Source: Psychroflexus sp. (GTDB taxonomy: Bacteria > Bacteroidota > Bacteroidia > Flavobacteriales > Flavobacteriaceae). Taken from it: DNA of 18,634 nt. The position numbers and the translations under genes were made by a program. The notes beneath the pieces were generated by a model. The model did no database searches and was not told where the DNA came from. It saw only the letters and a program-made list of their open reading frames with translations. Positions within the stretch are counted from its first letter, which is position 1. Each line of letters starts with the position of its first letter. Location of the stretch: contig SKIG01000109.1 in assembly GCA_007116535.1 (NCBI GenBank), forward strand, positions 1-18,634. Direction: 5' to 3'. Of the stretch, positions 1 through 7,142 are shown piece after piece.

Positions 1-2
1 AA

Positions 3-812
3 AAAAAAGTCATCAAAAAAAATGGGAAAATTTACGATAAGATTAGTGATCATATTGGAAATATTCCTCTCGTAATTATATCACCTTATGATAGAGATTT
101 GATTACTGAAGGCAGCGAAACAAGACGCAAATTTATGGATGGAGTAATTGCTCAGTACGATAAAATCTATCTTGATAATTTACTCAAGTACCAAAAAATT
201 CTCAGTCAGCGCAACTCCTTATTAAAGTATTTCGCTGCTAATCAGCATTTTGAAAGAGAAACATTAGAAGTGTATGATATTCAGTTAGTAGATTTGGGAG
301 AAAAAATCGCCTTGAATCGCAAAGAATTTATTGCTGATTTCCTGCCAATTTTACAAAGACGCTACGAACAAATTAGCAATAACAAAGAACAAATTCAACT
401 TGTATACAAAACACATCTTGAAAAAAAAGGCTACTTTTCATCTATCCTTGAGGAAAGTTTGAACAAAGATTTACGTCTTCAATATACAAGCGTAGGGATT
501 CATAAAGACGATTTACTTTTTGAGATTGAAAACTATCCCATCAAAAAGTTTGGCTCGCAGGGTCAGCAAAAATCTTACTTAATTGCCTTGAAATTTGCTC
601 AATACGACATACTCTATCAAATTAGCGGCACAAAACCCATATTACTTTTAGACGATATTTTTGATAAATTAGACGAAAATAGAGTCGAGCAGATTATTCA
701 AATGATAATGAAAGAAGAGCTCGGTCAGGTTTTCATTTCTGATACGCATGCCACGAGAACAGAAAATGTAATTAGAGACAATGCACCGAGTTACCAAATG
801 ATACACTTATAA
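3..812 (+). CDS. recF: RecF, DNA replication/repair protein (5' end outside window)
   Basis: RecF is an SMC/ABC-type ATPase that helps load RecA on gapped DNA with RecO and RecR. The frame is open from base 3, so this is the C-terminal ~269 residues of a protein normally near 360; the Walker A end lies upstream of the window. Visible are the start of the arm region ([19 protein letters not shown]), a long helical segment, the ABC signature (FGSQGQQKS, about 540-580) and Walker B plus D-loop ([14 protein letters not shown], about 645-690), followed by the switch histidine region ([11 protein letters not shown]). The internal ATG at 99 is not a plausible start because conserved RecF sequence continues upstream of it. 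A small lipoprotein gene follows after 9 bases and a DUF721 gene after that, so they are probably co-transcribed. Identification is firm from the signature and Walker B sequences. Confidence 0.95.
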   Translation, partial: KKVIKKNGKIYDKISDHIGNIPLVIISPYDRDLITEGSETRRKFMDGVIAQYDKIYLDNLLKYQKILSQRNSLLKYFAANQHFERETLEVYDIQLVDLGEKIALNRKEFIADFLPILQRRYEQISNNKEQIQLVYKTHLEKKGYFSSILEESLNKDLRLQYTSVGIHKDDLLFEIENYPIKKFGSQGQQKSYLIALKFAQYDILYQISGTKPILLLDDIFDKLDENRVEQIIQMIMKEELGQVFISDTHATRTENVIRDNAPSYQMIHL

Positions 813-821
813 AATTTAACG

Positions 822-1262
822 ATGAAGAAATTAGTAAAATACAACTTATTTGTACTCTCCATTTTTTTGTTGATTGGTTGTCAAAAAGAAGTAGACATCA
901 AAAAACTAAATAACTATTGGGAAATTAAAAAAGTAGAAAACCCAAATGGAGGAGTGAAGGAATACACGTTCAATGAAACAATTGACTTTATTGAAGTGGA
1001 AGGCGACAAAGGATTTAGAAAAAAAGTAAAGCCACAATTAGATGGTACTTTTTTGGTTACAAACGACACAGAAATCTTTAAAATTTCAAAAGAAGATGGC
1101 GTCTACACCATTAACTATTCTACTCAATATGCAAATTGGAAAGAAGAAATTGAAAAGCTAACTGATGAAACGCTTGTTGTTAGAAATCAAGTTGGTTTGA
1201 TCTATACTTATCAGAAATACGAGAACAACTTTAGAGAAATAATGGAAGGAAAAGGAGATTAA
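822..1262 (+). CDS. Small lipoprotein of unknown function, recF-linked
   Basis: A 146-aa protein with a type II signal peptide: Lys-rich start, hydrophobic stretch and the lipobox LIGC with the lipidated Cys at residue 20. The mature part is about 126 residues, charged and predicted beta-rich (alternating patterns such as YTINYSTQYANWKEEIEKL), with no enzyme motif I can recognise. It starts 9 bases after the recF stop and is followed 36 bases later by the DUF721 gene, so it is probably part of one transcript. From memory, a short lipoprotein at this place is common in flavobacterial genomes, but its role is not known to me. An envelope anchor for a cytoplasmic partner is unlikely, since the mature protein should sit outside the inner membrane. 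The gene call is firm and the function is open. Confidence 0.85.
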   Translation: MKKLVKYNLFVLSIFLLIGCQKEVDIKKLNNYWEIKKVENPNGGVKEYTFNETIDFIEVEGDKGFRKKVKPQLDGTFLVTNDTEIFKISKEDGVYTINYSTQYANWKEEIEKLTDETLVVRNQVGLIYTYQKYENNFREIMEGKGD

Positions 1263-1298
1263 AACTTTCACTTTTATTACTATAACAAGAATACAAAT

Positions 1299-1607
1299 AT
1301 GTCTTCAAAAAAAGGAACACGACAAGCTAAAGAAAGTTCGTTGAGCGAGGTTTTGCAACTATTCAAACAACAAAAAGCATTGCAAAAACAGTTTTTGCTA
1401 GAAGACATTAAAGACGCATGGAACGAAGAATTGGGTTCGGGTGTTGCAAATTATACAACCGATATCAAATTTCAGCGCAATATTTTATATATCTCGCTTT
1501 CATCTTCGACATTACGTGAGGAATTAAGTTACGGAATAGAAAAAATCAAAGCCATGCTTAACGAGCGTTTTGATGATGATCAAATTCAAAAAATCATCTT
1601 GAGGTAA
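1299..1607 (+). CDS. DUF721 / DciA-like protein
   Basis: A 102-aa protein matching the DUF721 pattern: an N-terminal helical segment (SLSEVLQLFKQ), a Trp (W41) followed by a Gly/Ala stretch and Thr (ELGSGVANYTTDI), the beta signature NILYISLSSSTLREEL (61-76), and a final hIxxIxLR-type strand. DUF721 includes DciA, the ancestral loader or operator of the replicative helicase DnaB in bacteria lacking DnaC/DnaI. Bacteroidota members are short like this one. Position directly after recF supports a role in replication or repair. ATG at 1299 is the only sensible start. The gene ends 9 bases before the convergent DUF3050 gene, with no clear hairpin between them. Family assignment is good; that this copy acts as the helicase loader is inference. 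Confidence 0.82.
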   Translation: MSSKKGTRQAKESSLSEVLQLFKQQKALQKQFLLEDIKDAWNEELGSGVANYTTDIKFQRNILYISLSSSTLREELSYGIEKIKAMLNERFDDDQIQKIILR

Positions 1608-1616
1608 CTCTTTCTA

Positions 1617-2399
1617 TTATGCTATTGCTTTTGCATAATTTATTTCTTTGGCAATGCCATCCCAGAGCTGAGCTCTTAATTTCAAGGCTTCAATAGAAGT
1701 TTGCTTTACTTCTTGCCATTTAATAGCATCTGTTCCACATAATTCAGAAATCAATTCCAAAGCCATTGGTCCATGTTCATCTTCATCTAATTCTATATGC
1801 CTATCGAAATAGTACTTAAATAAACTCAAATCTTCTTCAGGGAAATTCTGCTGTATTTCACCTATAATAGACGTAAACATATCTGGGATCAATTCTTCTC
1901 TACCAAAAGTAAAAGCAGCCGCAATTTCATGTGGTTGACCTCGCTCAATCAATTGAAAAGTGAAACCAAGAAAATTCTTGATACTTTCAGGTAATCCTAT
2001 TGAATGTAAGGCTTCATCAATAGATTTACCTTCCGATAAAAGTGAAATCAATTCTTCAATTTGAGAGGTGGACGCATTTGCTTTTTTCATAGCATCGAGG
2101 TACATTTCAAAATGACTTTGGCGCGCGCCAAACATATTTACATCTGTTTCTTCAGCCAATACAATTTCATTGATTAAGTAACGATGTTGTGCATTTCCTA
2201 CAGGAATCCAAGGAGTAGTTGTACAAGTCAATTCTTGTTGAAGCGCCTTCAACAAAGACATAAAATCCCATACCGCATAGACATGATGCTCCATAAAGGT
2301 TTGCAAGTCTTGCGGACTAGAAACAATTTTATACAATGGATGCTCTAGTAAATTAGTGCGATAAGCTTTGATATGACCTTGAACTTCTTGTACATTCAT
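1617..2399 (-). CDS. DUF3050 family protein, heme-oxygenase-like fold
   Basis: A 260-aa cytoplasmic protein with no signal peptide, of typical length for DUF3050. It is all-helical and rich in His/Glu/Asp at helix positions that recall the heme-oxygenase-like diiron oxidase (HDO) superfamily: E37-H38-H39 in the first core helix (FMEHHVYAVWDFMSLL), E83/E84 and H96 (NEIVLAEETD and RQSHFEMYLDAM), E168/E169 (FTFGREELIPDMF), and a D/E/H cluster at 199-209 (YYFDRHIELDEDEHG). The substrate is unknown. The gene stands alone on the minus strand, convergent to the recF cluster, with a TAnnTTTG box 14 bases upstream of the ATG. A metal-dependent oxygenase activity is inference from the fold family; a non-catalytic relative cannot be excluded from sequence alone. 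Confidence 0.85.
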   Translation of the reverse strand: MNVQEVQGHIKAYRTNLLEHPLYKIVSSPQDLQTFMEHHVYAVWDFMSLLKALQQELTCTTTPWIPVGNAQHRYLINEIVLAEETDVNMFGARQSHFEMYLDAMKKANASTSQIEELISLLSEGKSIDEALHSIGLPESIKNFLGFTFQLIERGQPHEIAAAFTFGREELIPDMFTSIIGEIQQNFPEEDLSLFKYYFDRHIELDEDEHGPMALELISELCGTDAIKWQEVKQTSIEALKLRAQLWDGIAKEINYAKAIA

Positions 2400-2413
2400 A
2401 ATTCATTTTTTTG

Positions 2414-2421
2414 CAAATATA
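2414..2421 (-). promoter_or_regulatory. Flavobacterial -7 box (TATATTTG) of the DUF3050 gene
   Basis: The minus-strand sequence TATATTTG matches the Bacteroidota -7 consensus TAnnTTTG and lies 14 bases upstream of the ATG at 2399. No TTG sits at the usual 17-23 base distance upstream, so the -33 element is weak or absent. The predicted leader is very short. Confidence 0.5.
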
Positions 2422-2698
2422 CTAAGGCTTTAAACTTTTATCACACGCAATTTTTGTTATAAAAATTATAATCTAATAACTAAATTTTATCGACAAGTGT
2501 TTAACCCGCCTTATACATCAGAGAATCCATTAAGATTTTAACCTTCTTATTTTCTATGTGTTTTGTGACTTCTTTTAGTAATAGCTATAACACAAAGAGC
2601 AAAAAATCCACTAAGTTGTACATAAAACTTTACAAATAAATGGCTTAATCCCCTCAAATTTCTTAACTCACTACAAATAAAAAACTTTTGGTATAAAT
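2422..2698. other. Gene-free AT-rich spacer
   Basis: Between the promoter of the DUF3050 gene and the terminator of the acyl-CoA dehydrogenase gene there are about 280 bases without a supportable reading frame. I looked for a decayed gene, a tRNA-like fold and direct repeats on both strands and saw none. The stretch is strongly AT-rich with scattered stops in all frames. A small RNA cannot be excluded. Confidence 0.5.
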
Positions 2699-2731
2699 AA
2701 AAAAACTGCGCTCTCATTTTTGAAAGCGCAG
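2699..2731 (-). terminator. Rho-independent terminator of the acyl-CoA dehydrogenase gene
   Basis: On the minus strand, CTGCGCT (2725-2731) pairs with AGCGCAG (2706-2712), extended inward by a TC/GA pair past one mismatch, and is followed by seven T residues (2699-2705). The hairpin lies 25 bases beyond the stop codon at 2756, as expected for an intrinsic terminator. Confidence 0.85.
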
Positions 2732-2755
2732 CTTGATATGTATGTGATTAAAATT

Positions 2756-3934
2756 CTACTTAAAAGCAGCAATTCCTGTAATGTCCATTCCTGTAATAAG
2801 CAAATGGATGTCGTGTGTTCCTTCGTAGGTAATTACACTTTCTAGGTTCATCATGTGACGCATAATAGAGTAATCGCCTGTAATTCCCATTCCTCCAAGA
2901 ATTTGTCTTGCTTCTCTTGCAATTTTGATGGCCATTTCTACGTTATTACGCTTTGCCATAGAAATTTGCGCGGTAGTTGCTTTTCCTTCATTTTTGAGTT
3001 GTCCCAAACGTAAAGCAAGCAACTGAGCTTTGGTTATTTCAGTAATCATTTCGGCTAGCTTTTTTTGTTGCAATTGAAAAGCTGCAATTGGTTTCCCAAA
3101 TTGAATACGTTGTTTGGCGTAGCGTAATGCCGTATCATAACAATCCATTGCAGCGCCAATTGCTCCCCAAGCGATTCCGTAACGCGCAGAATCCAAGCAA
3201 GATAGCGGTGCACCCAAACCACTTTTCCTGGGAAGTAAATTTTCCTTAGGAACTTTTACATTATCAAAAATCAATTCTCCTGTTGCTGAAGCTCGAAGTG
3301 ACCATTTATTGTGTGTCTCTGGAGTTGAAAAACCTTCCATTCCTCGTTCTACTAAGAGTCCGTGAATTCTTCCTTCTTCATTTTTTGCCCAAACGACAGC
3401 AACATCGCAAAATGGAGCATTGGAAATCCACATTTTTGCCCCATTTAATAAATAGTGGTCGCCTTTATCTTTAAAATTGGTTATCATTCCACCTGGATTG
3501 GACCCATGATCAGGTTCCGTAAGACCAAAAGCTCCCATCATTTCGCCTGCGGCTAACTTGGGTAGAAACTTTTGTTTTTGCTTTTCTGTTCCATAGGCAA
3601 AAATTGGAAACATTACCAAAGAAGATTGAACCGATGCCGTTGAGCGGACACCACTATCGCCACGCTCAATTTCTTGCATAATTAGTCCATAAGAGATTTG
3701 ATCTAAACCTGCTCCACCATAAGCTTCAGGAATGTAAGGACCAAAAGCCCCTATTTCAGCAAGTCCGCTAATAATAGAAGTTGGGAATTCAGCTTTTTGG
3801 GCTGCTTCTTCAATAATTGGACTTACTTCTCTTTTTACCCAATCTCTAGCTGCACCTCTCACCATTTGGTGTTCTTCGCTTAGTAAATCATCTATATTAT
3901 AGTAATCTGGCGATTGAAACAAATCTTGACTCAT
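2756..3934 (-). CDS. Acyl-CoA dehydrogenase, glutaryl-CoA dehydrogenase type
   Basis: A 392-aa FAD-dependent acyl-CoA dehydrogenase. Order of domains: N-terminal helical (1-130), beta (about 131-235, with FGLTEPDHGSNP and MWISNAP), C-terminal helical (236-392). The catalytic base is Glu371 in TYEGTHDIH. Several features fit glutaryl-CoA dehydrogenase rather than other clades: VRSTASVQSSLVM, with Arg97 and Ser101 at the positions that bind the glutaryl carboxylate in the human enzyme, the segment CLDSARYGIAWGAIGA, and the tail GTHDIH...ITGIAAF. GCDH converts glutaryl-CoA to crotonyl-CoA and CO2 in lysine and tryptophan breakdown, passing electrons to ETF. The gene is monocistronic, with a -7 box upstream and a terminator downstream. 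I leave the symbol empty because many Bacteroidota carry close paralogues whose substrate is untested. Confidence 0.9.
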   Translation of the reverse strand: MSQDLFQSPDYYNIDDLLSEEHQMVRGAARDWVKREVSPIIEEAAQKAEFPTSIISGLAEIGAFGPYIPEAYGGAGLDQISYGLIMQEIERGDSGVRSTASVQSSLVMFPIFAYGTEKQKQKFLPKLAAGEMMGAFGLTEPDHGSNPGGMITNFKDKGDHYLLNGAKMWISNAPFCDVAVVWAKNEEGRIHGLLVERGMEGFSTPETHNKWSLRASATGELIFDNVKVPKENLLPRKSGLGAPLSCLDSARYGIAWGAIGAAMDCYDTALRYAKQRIQFGKPIAAFQLQQKKLAEMITEITKAQLLALRLGQLKNEGKATTAQISMAKRNNVEMAIKIAREARQILGGMGITGDYSIMRHMMNLESVITYEGTHDIHLLITGMDITGIAAFK

Positions 3935-3957
3935 ATATATCTTATTTTAAAGAATAA

Positions 3958-3965
3958 CAAATTTA
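3958..3965 (-). promoter_or_regulatory. -7 box (TAAATTTG) of the acyl-CoA dehydrogenase gene
   Basis: The minus-strand TAAATTTG fits TAnnTTTG and lies 23 bases upstream of the ATG at 3934. I find no convincing TTG at -33, so the promoter call rests on the -7 element and its position. Confidence 0.5.
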
Positions 3966-4103
3966 AGGAAAGTTTTGTTTACTAATTGATAAAAATAGAT
4001 AGATTTTTTGTCGGATTTTTAAAAATTTGAAACATTGAGAATAGTATAAAAAATACTGTATTTAAAATTTCATTAAAATAAATTAAAAACTTCTCTAAAA
4101 ACA

Positions 4104-4111
4104 TACCTTTG
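4104..4111 (+). promoter_or_regulatory. -7 box (TACCTTTG) of the ECF sigma operon
   Basis: TACCTTTG is a perfect TAnnTTTG match followed by C, as often seen in flavobacteria. It lies 19 bases upstream of the TTG start at 4131. No TTG is present 17-23 bases upstream. It suggests housekeeping sigma transcription of the operon; an ECF-type autoregulated promoter is not recognisable to me. Confidence 0.6.
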
Positions 4112-4130
4112 CTTGCTTATCAATTAAATT

Positions 4131-4670
4131 TTGACAGAAGAACAACTTGTTATACAACTTCAACAAGGTCCTAATAAGGAAGAAGCTTTTGCGTTACTTG
4201 TCAAGGAACACAAAAAACGACTTTATTGGCACATTCGGCACATGGTCAAAATTCATGAAGATGCAGATGATATATTGCAAAACGTCTTCATCAAAGTATA
4301 CAGAAATATTGGTAAATTCAAAGGAGAAAGCAAACTTTACTCATGGATGTACCGTATTGCCACCAATGAAACCATTACTTTTCTGAATAAGCGCGCCAAA
4401 AATTTACAAATATCTAATGAAGAATTGCAAGATTATTTAATCGACCAATTAGAAAGTGATGTTTATTTTGAAGGAGATGAAATTCAAAAAAAGCTTCAAC
4501 GAGCAATTGCAACTCTACCTGAAAAACAGCGCATGGTGTTCAATTTAAAATACTTTGAAGAACTGAAATATAAAGAAATAGCTGAAATGTTGGATGCAAG
4601 TGTAGGTGCTCTAAAATCCAACTACCATCATGAAGCAAAAAAAATTGAAGAATACCTAAAAAACAATTAA
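4131..4670 (+). CDS. ECF-type RNA polymerase sigma factor (TTG start)
   Basis: A 179-aa sigma-70 family protein of group 4 (ECF). Region 2 spans roughly residues 20-86, with the polymerase-contact and -10 recognition helices (HEDADDILQNVFIKVYRNI, then KLYSWMYRIATNE). Region 4 spans about 117-175, with LPEKQRMVFNLKYFEELKYKEIAEML and the recognition helix SVGALKSNYHHEAKKIEEYL. The first codon is TTG: an in-frame TAA at 4125-4127 rules out anything further upstream, there is no ATG nearby, and MTEEQL is a normal ECF N-terminus. Downstream come a single-pass membrane protein (30 bases later) and a secreted protein, the common layout of a flavobacterial ECF circuit. The weak start codon may keep basal levels low (inference). 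Confidence 0.93.
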   Translation: MTEEQLVIQLQQGPNKEEAFALLVKEHKKRLYWHIRHMVKIHEDADDILQNVFIKVYRNIGKFKGESKLYSWMYRIATNETITFLNKRAKNLQISNEELQDYLIDQLESDVYFEGDEIQKKLQRAIATLPEKQRMVFNLKYFEELKYKEIAEMLDASVGALKSNYHHEAKKIEEYLKNN

Positions 4671-4700
4671 ACCTTTTGATTTTTAACTAGTCAAATTAGT

Positions 4701-5243
4701 GTGAGCAAAGAGAATATAACATATCAGAATAAATCAGGTTTTGGAGTCGACAAAGACTATTTTGACGACTTTGAGAAACGAATTTTATCCAACATCAAGG
4801 AAAAAGAAATAATGCTTCATGCTAAAAAAATGCATGGAAGCATGAAGGTTCCTGAAAATTATTTTAGTGATGTTGAGGATCAAATTCTTGCAAAAATAAG
4901 TTCAGAAGAGAAAATCAATCCATCAAAAGTTATTCCATTAAGAAGTTACTTCTATTGGGCTAATGCTGCTTTTCTGGCAATTCTGTTTACTTCATTGCTA
5001 TTTACCCAATTAAATTCACCTTCAATTGAAGTAGGTGAAAAGAATTTTACGCTTTCAGAAATTAGTAGTGAAAGCTTAGAAAGTTACATAGATAAGAACT
5101 TATTTGGCACGGAGTTGGAGTATTATTTAAATGGAAACTCAAACTATGATTTTTCTACAAATGTAGCAAGTGAATTAAGTTCTGAATACATACTTGACTA
5201 TCTTGATAACGAGTTCTATGAGTCAGATTTTTTAGATGATTAA
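4701..5243 (+). CDS. Putative anti-sigma membrane protein with duplicated YF-x-D-hE motif (GTG start)
   Basis: A 180-aa protein with an N-terminal hydrophilic region (1-80), one transmembrane segment (about 83-105, SYFYWANAAFLAILFTSLLF) and a 75-residue acidic C-terminal region, so probably N-in and C-out. The cytosolic part carries two copies of one short motif: KDYFDDFEKRILSNI (18-32) and ENYFSDVEDQILAKI (52-66). There is no zinc-binding anti-sigma HxxxCxxC motif. GTG is the only start available, because TGA at 4677 closes the frame upstream and the first ATG is far inside. Its place between an ECF sigma factor and a 'sensor' gene makes an anti-sigma role likely, but that is inference from context and topology. 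The stop codon lies within the start region of the next gene, so translation is probably coupled. Confidence 0.8.
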   Translation: MSKENITYQNKSGFGVDKDYFDDFEKRILSNIKEKEIMLHAKKMHGSMKVPENYFSDVEDQILAKISSEEKINPSKVIPLRSYFYWANAAFLAILFTSLLFTQLNSPSIEVGEKNFTLSEISSESLESYIDKNLFGTELEYYLNGNSNYDFSTNVASELSSEYILDYLDNEFYESDFLDD

Positions 5244-5244
5244 A

Positions 5245-5679
5245 ATGAAGAATATTATTTACATACTTCTGTTTTTTGTTAGCTTTTCCACTTTTTGTCA
5301 GGAAAACGATGATGAGAAAATAAAAGCCATGAAAGTTGCTTTTTTTACAAAGCAATTAGACCTTTCTGAAAAAGAAGCACAAAAATTTTGGCCTATTTAC
5401 AATAAACACACCAAAATTTATGAAGAACTACGGGGTCAAGAATGGGCGAGAATCAAAAAAAGATTAGATGAAATCGACCAACTTTGCGAAGAGGACACTG
5501 ACCAACTTCTTAAAGATTACACTAACTATCAAGAAAAAAGGTTAGAAATTCGATTAGATTATATAAGTGATTTAGAGAAAGTAATTTCGGCAAGAAAGAT
5601 AATGCTTCTCAGAAAGGCTGAATATGAATTTAACCGTGACTTGTTGAAGCAATACCGCGAAAACAAAGCGAATAATTAG
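5245..5679 (+). CDS. Secreted Spy/LTxxQ-like protein, 'sensor of ECF-type sigma factor' type
   Basis: A 144-aa exported helical protein. The signal peptide is MKNIIYILLFFVSFSTFCQ, with cleavage near Gln19; the Cys18 does not fit a lipobox because Phe precedes it. The mature part is all-helical, with the LTxxQ-like LDLSEKEAQKFWPIYN (38-53), a charged middle helix, and VISARKIMLLRKAEYEF near the end, resembling periplasmic CpxP/Spy-type proteins. Homologues downstream of ECF sigma genes are usually labelled as sensors of the sigma factor, but a direct sensing role is unproven. I prefer ATG 5245, one base after the upstream stop, because MKN is a normal signal-peptide start; ATG 5236 would add MIK and overlap the upstream gene by 8 bases. 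It is the last gene of the operon. Confidence 0.82.
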   Translation: MKNIIYILLFFVSFSTFCQENDDEKIKAMKVAFFTKQLDLSEKEAQKFWPIYNKHTKIYEELRGQEWARIKKRLDEIDQLCEEDTDQLLKDYTNYQEKRLEIRLDYISDLEKVISARKIMLLRKAEYEFNRDLLKQYRENKANN

Positions 5680-5686
5680 ATCCTTA

Positions 5687-5730
5687 CTACTTTTTTAGCT
5701 ATTCAAACGCTAAGCTTTCGCTTAAAGTAG
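5687..5730 (+). terminator. Possible imperfect hairpin after the ECF operon
   Basis: CTACTTT (5687-5693) and AAAGTAG (5724-5730) form an outer 7-bp stem, with smaller inner pairings (TAAGC/GCTTA around a TTTC loop at 5711-5722). It begins 8 bases after the stop and is followed by CACCTTTTCT rather than a clean T run. It could end the ECF transcript, but the inner structure is weak. Confidence 0.3.
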
Positions 5731-5817
5731 CACCTTTTCTAAAGTTACCATTATAAGTTTTGATGCATCTTCTATATGTTTATTGCATTTAGACGAATAG
5801 TTGTAAACTTAAAACCT

Positions 5818-5825
5818 TAACTTTG
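5818..5825 (+). promoter_or_regulatory. -7 box (TAACTTTG) of the rRNA methyltransferase gene
   Basis: TAACTTTG followed by CA matches the TAnnTTTG element and lies 19 bases before the ATG at 5845. The nearest upstream TTG (5801-5803) leaves only 14 bases of spacer, shorter than usual, so the -33 element is uncertain. Confidence 0.55.
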
Positions 5826-5844
5826 CATTTTTATTTAAATACCT

Positions 5845-7062
5845 ATGCGTCTTCACAGAAACCTTGTATTTGCAGTTGTAGATACACTCCTTCAAATTTT
5901 TAACGAAAATAAATATGCCGACAAAGAAATTTCAAAGGCACTAAAAAGAGATGCTCGTTGGGGAGCGCGCGACAGAGCTTTTGTTGCTGAAACTACTTAT
6001 GACATTGTTCGATGGAAGCGCTTGTACCAAGAAATTGCTGAAGTTAAAGAACCTTACAGAAGAGAAGATATTTTCAGAATGATTGCTGTTTGGTTAACTC
6101 TAAAAGGAATTGCTATTCCTGATTGGAAGCAATTTGAAGCAACCCCAACTAGAAGAATCAAAGGTCGTTTTGATGAACTATCTAAAATAAGAAAATACAA
6201 GGCTTCTATTCCTGATTGGCTTGATGAGCTTGGAGAAAAAGAACTTGGAGAAGAGCTTTGGAGCAAAGAAATAGACGCTTTAAATCAAGAAGCACCTGTA
6301 ATTCTTAGAACAAACACGCTTAAAACCAACAAAAAGAAACTTCAACAAGTTTTAGAAAATCAAAGTAGTATTGTTACTTTTTTTATTGAAGCTTATCCTG
6401 ATGCCCTTCAACTACACCAAAGAGCAAATGTTTTTAGCACAGAAGCCTTTAAAGAGGGAATGTTTGAAGTACAGGATGCTTCGTCACAAAAAGTAGCCAA
6501 ACTAACAGGTGTAAAACCTGGAATGCGGGTAGTTGACACCTGTGCAGGCGCAGGTGGAAAAACACTTCACCTTGCAGCGATGATGGAAAACAAAGGGCAG
6601 CTAATTGCGCTTGATATTTACCCAAATAAATTAAAGGAACTTAAGCGTAGAGCTAAACGAGCGGGAGCACATAATATCGAAACTAGACACATCGAAAACA
6701 CAAAAGTCATCAAGAAATTACATGACTCCGCAGATGTTGTATTGATAGATGCGCCGTGTACAGGGTTAGGTGTCCTTAGAAGAAACCCTGATGCCAAGTG
6801 GAAGCTTCAACCTGAATTTGTTGAAGATATCAAAGCAACTCAAGCTCAGATTTTAAGAGACTATAGCAAAATGCTTAAAAAAGATGGAATTCTTGTTTAC
6901 GCAACATGCTCTATTCTTCCTTCAGAAAACAAAGCTCAAGTTGACTCGTTTTTACAAAGTGAAGAAGGTAAAAACTTCAAGCTTTTAAAGGAAGAACAAG
7001 TATATGTTCACGAATCAGGATTTGACGGATTTTATATGGCTAGGCTGAGGAGAGAGGAATAA
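5845..7062 (+). CDS. RsmB/NOP-family rRNA cytosine-C5 methyltransferase
   Basis: A 405-aa SAM-dependent RNA m5C methyltransferase. Residues about 1-140 are a NusB-like helical RNA-binding region. The Rossmann methyltransferase domain follows, with motif I DTCAGAGGKT (231-240), the acidic SAM-ribose contact ALDIYPNKL (255-263), the PC motif IDAPCTGLG with Cys305, and the TC motif YATCSILPSE with Cys355. In this family the TC cysteine attacks C6 of the base and the PC cysteine assists product release; both are present, so the enzyme looks active. RsmB of E. coli modifies C967 of 16S rRNA, but Bacteroidota carry several paralogues, so the exact base is not assigned here. The gene is a single-gene unit with its own -7 box and a strong terminator. 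Confidence 0.92.
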   Translation: MRLHRNLVFAVVDTLLQIFNENKYADKEISKALKRDARWGARDRAFVAETTYDIVRWKRLYQEIAEVKEPYRREDIFRMIAVWLTLKGIAIPDWKQFEATPTRRIKGRFDELSKIRKYKASIPDWLDELGEKELGEELWSKEIDALNQEAPVILRTNTLKTNKKKLQQVLENQSSIVTFFIEAYPDALQLHQRANVFSTEAFKEGMFEVQDASSQKVAKLTGVKPGMRVVDTCAGAGGKTLHLAAMMENKGQLIALDIYPNKLKELKRRAKRAGAHNIETRHIENTKVIKKLHDSADVVLIDAPCTGLGVLRRNPDAKWKLQPEFVEDIKATQAQILRDYSKMLKKDGILVYATCSILPSENKAQVDSFLQSEEGKNFKLLKEEQVYVHESGFDGFYMARLRREE

Positions 7063-7084
7063 ACTTTTCAAAATAAATAACTTA

Positions 7085-7129
7085 AATAATAAAGCCTGTT
7101 AGTATTTTTCTCTAACAGGCTTTATTATT
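7085..7129. terminator. Bidirectional terminator with perfect 18-bp stem
   Basis: The arms at 7085-7102 and 7112-7129 are exact reverse complements of 18 bases, separated by a 9-base T-rich loop (7103-7111). The core is GCCTGTTAG/CTAACAGGC, flanked by A-rich and T-rich ends so that either strand yields a U-rich tail. It ends the methyltransferase gene from the left and the minus-strand unit from the right. Confidence 0.9.
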
Positions 7130-7142
7130 AAAATATCAGATT

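Noticed and set aside
2422..2698. Possible decayed gene or small RNA between the DUF3050 and acyl-CoA dehydrogenase genes
   Set aside because: No frame on either strand shows family-like sequence, and there is no stable hairpin apart from the terminator at 2699-2731.
6054..6266. Minus-strand 70-codon frame rich in Ser and Pro
   Set aside because: It lies wholly inside the methyltransferase gene, and its composition is what one expects from the complement of Glu/Leu/Gly-rich codons.
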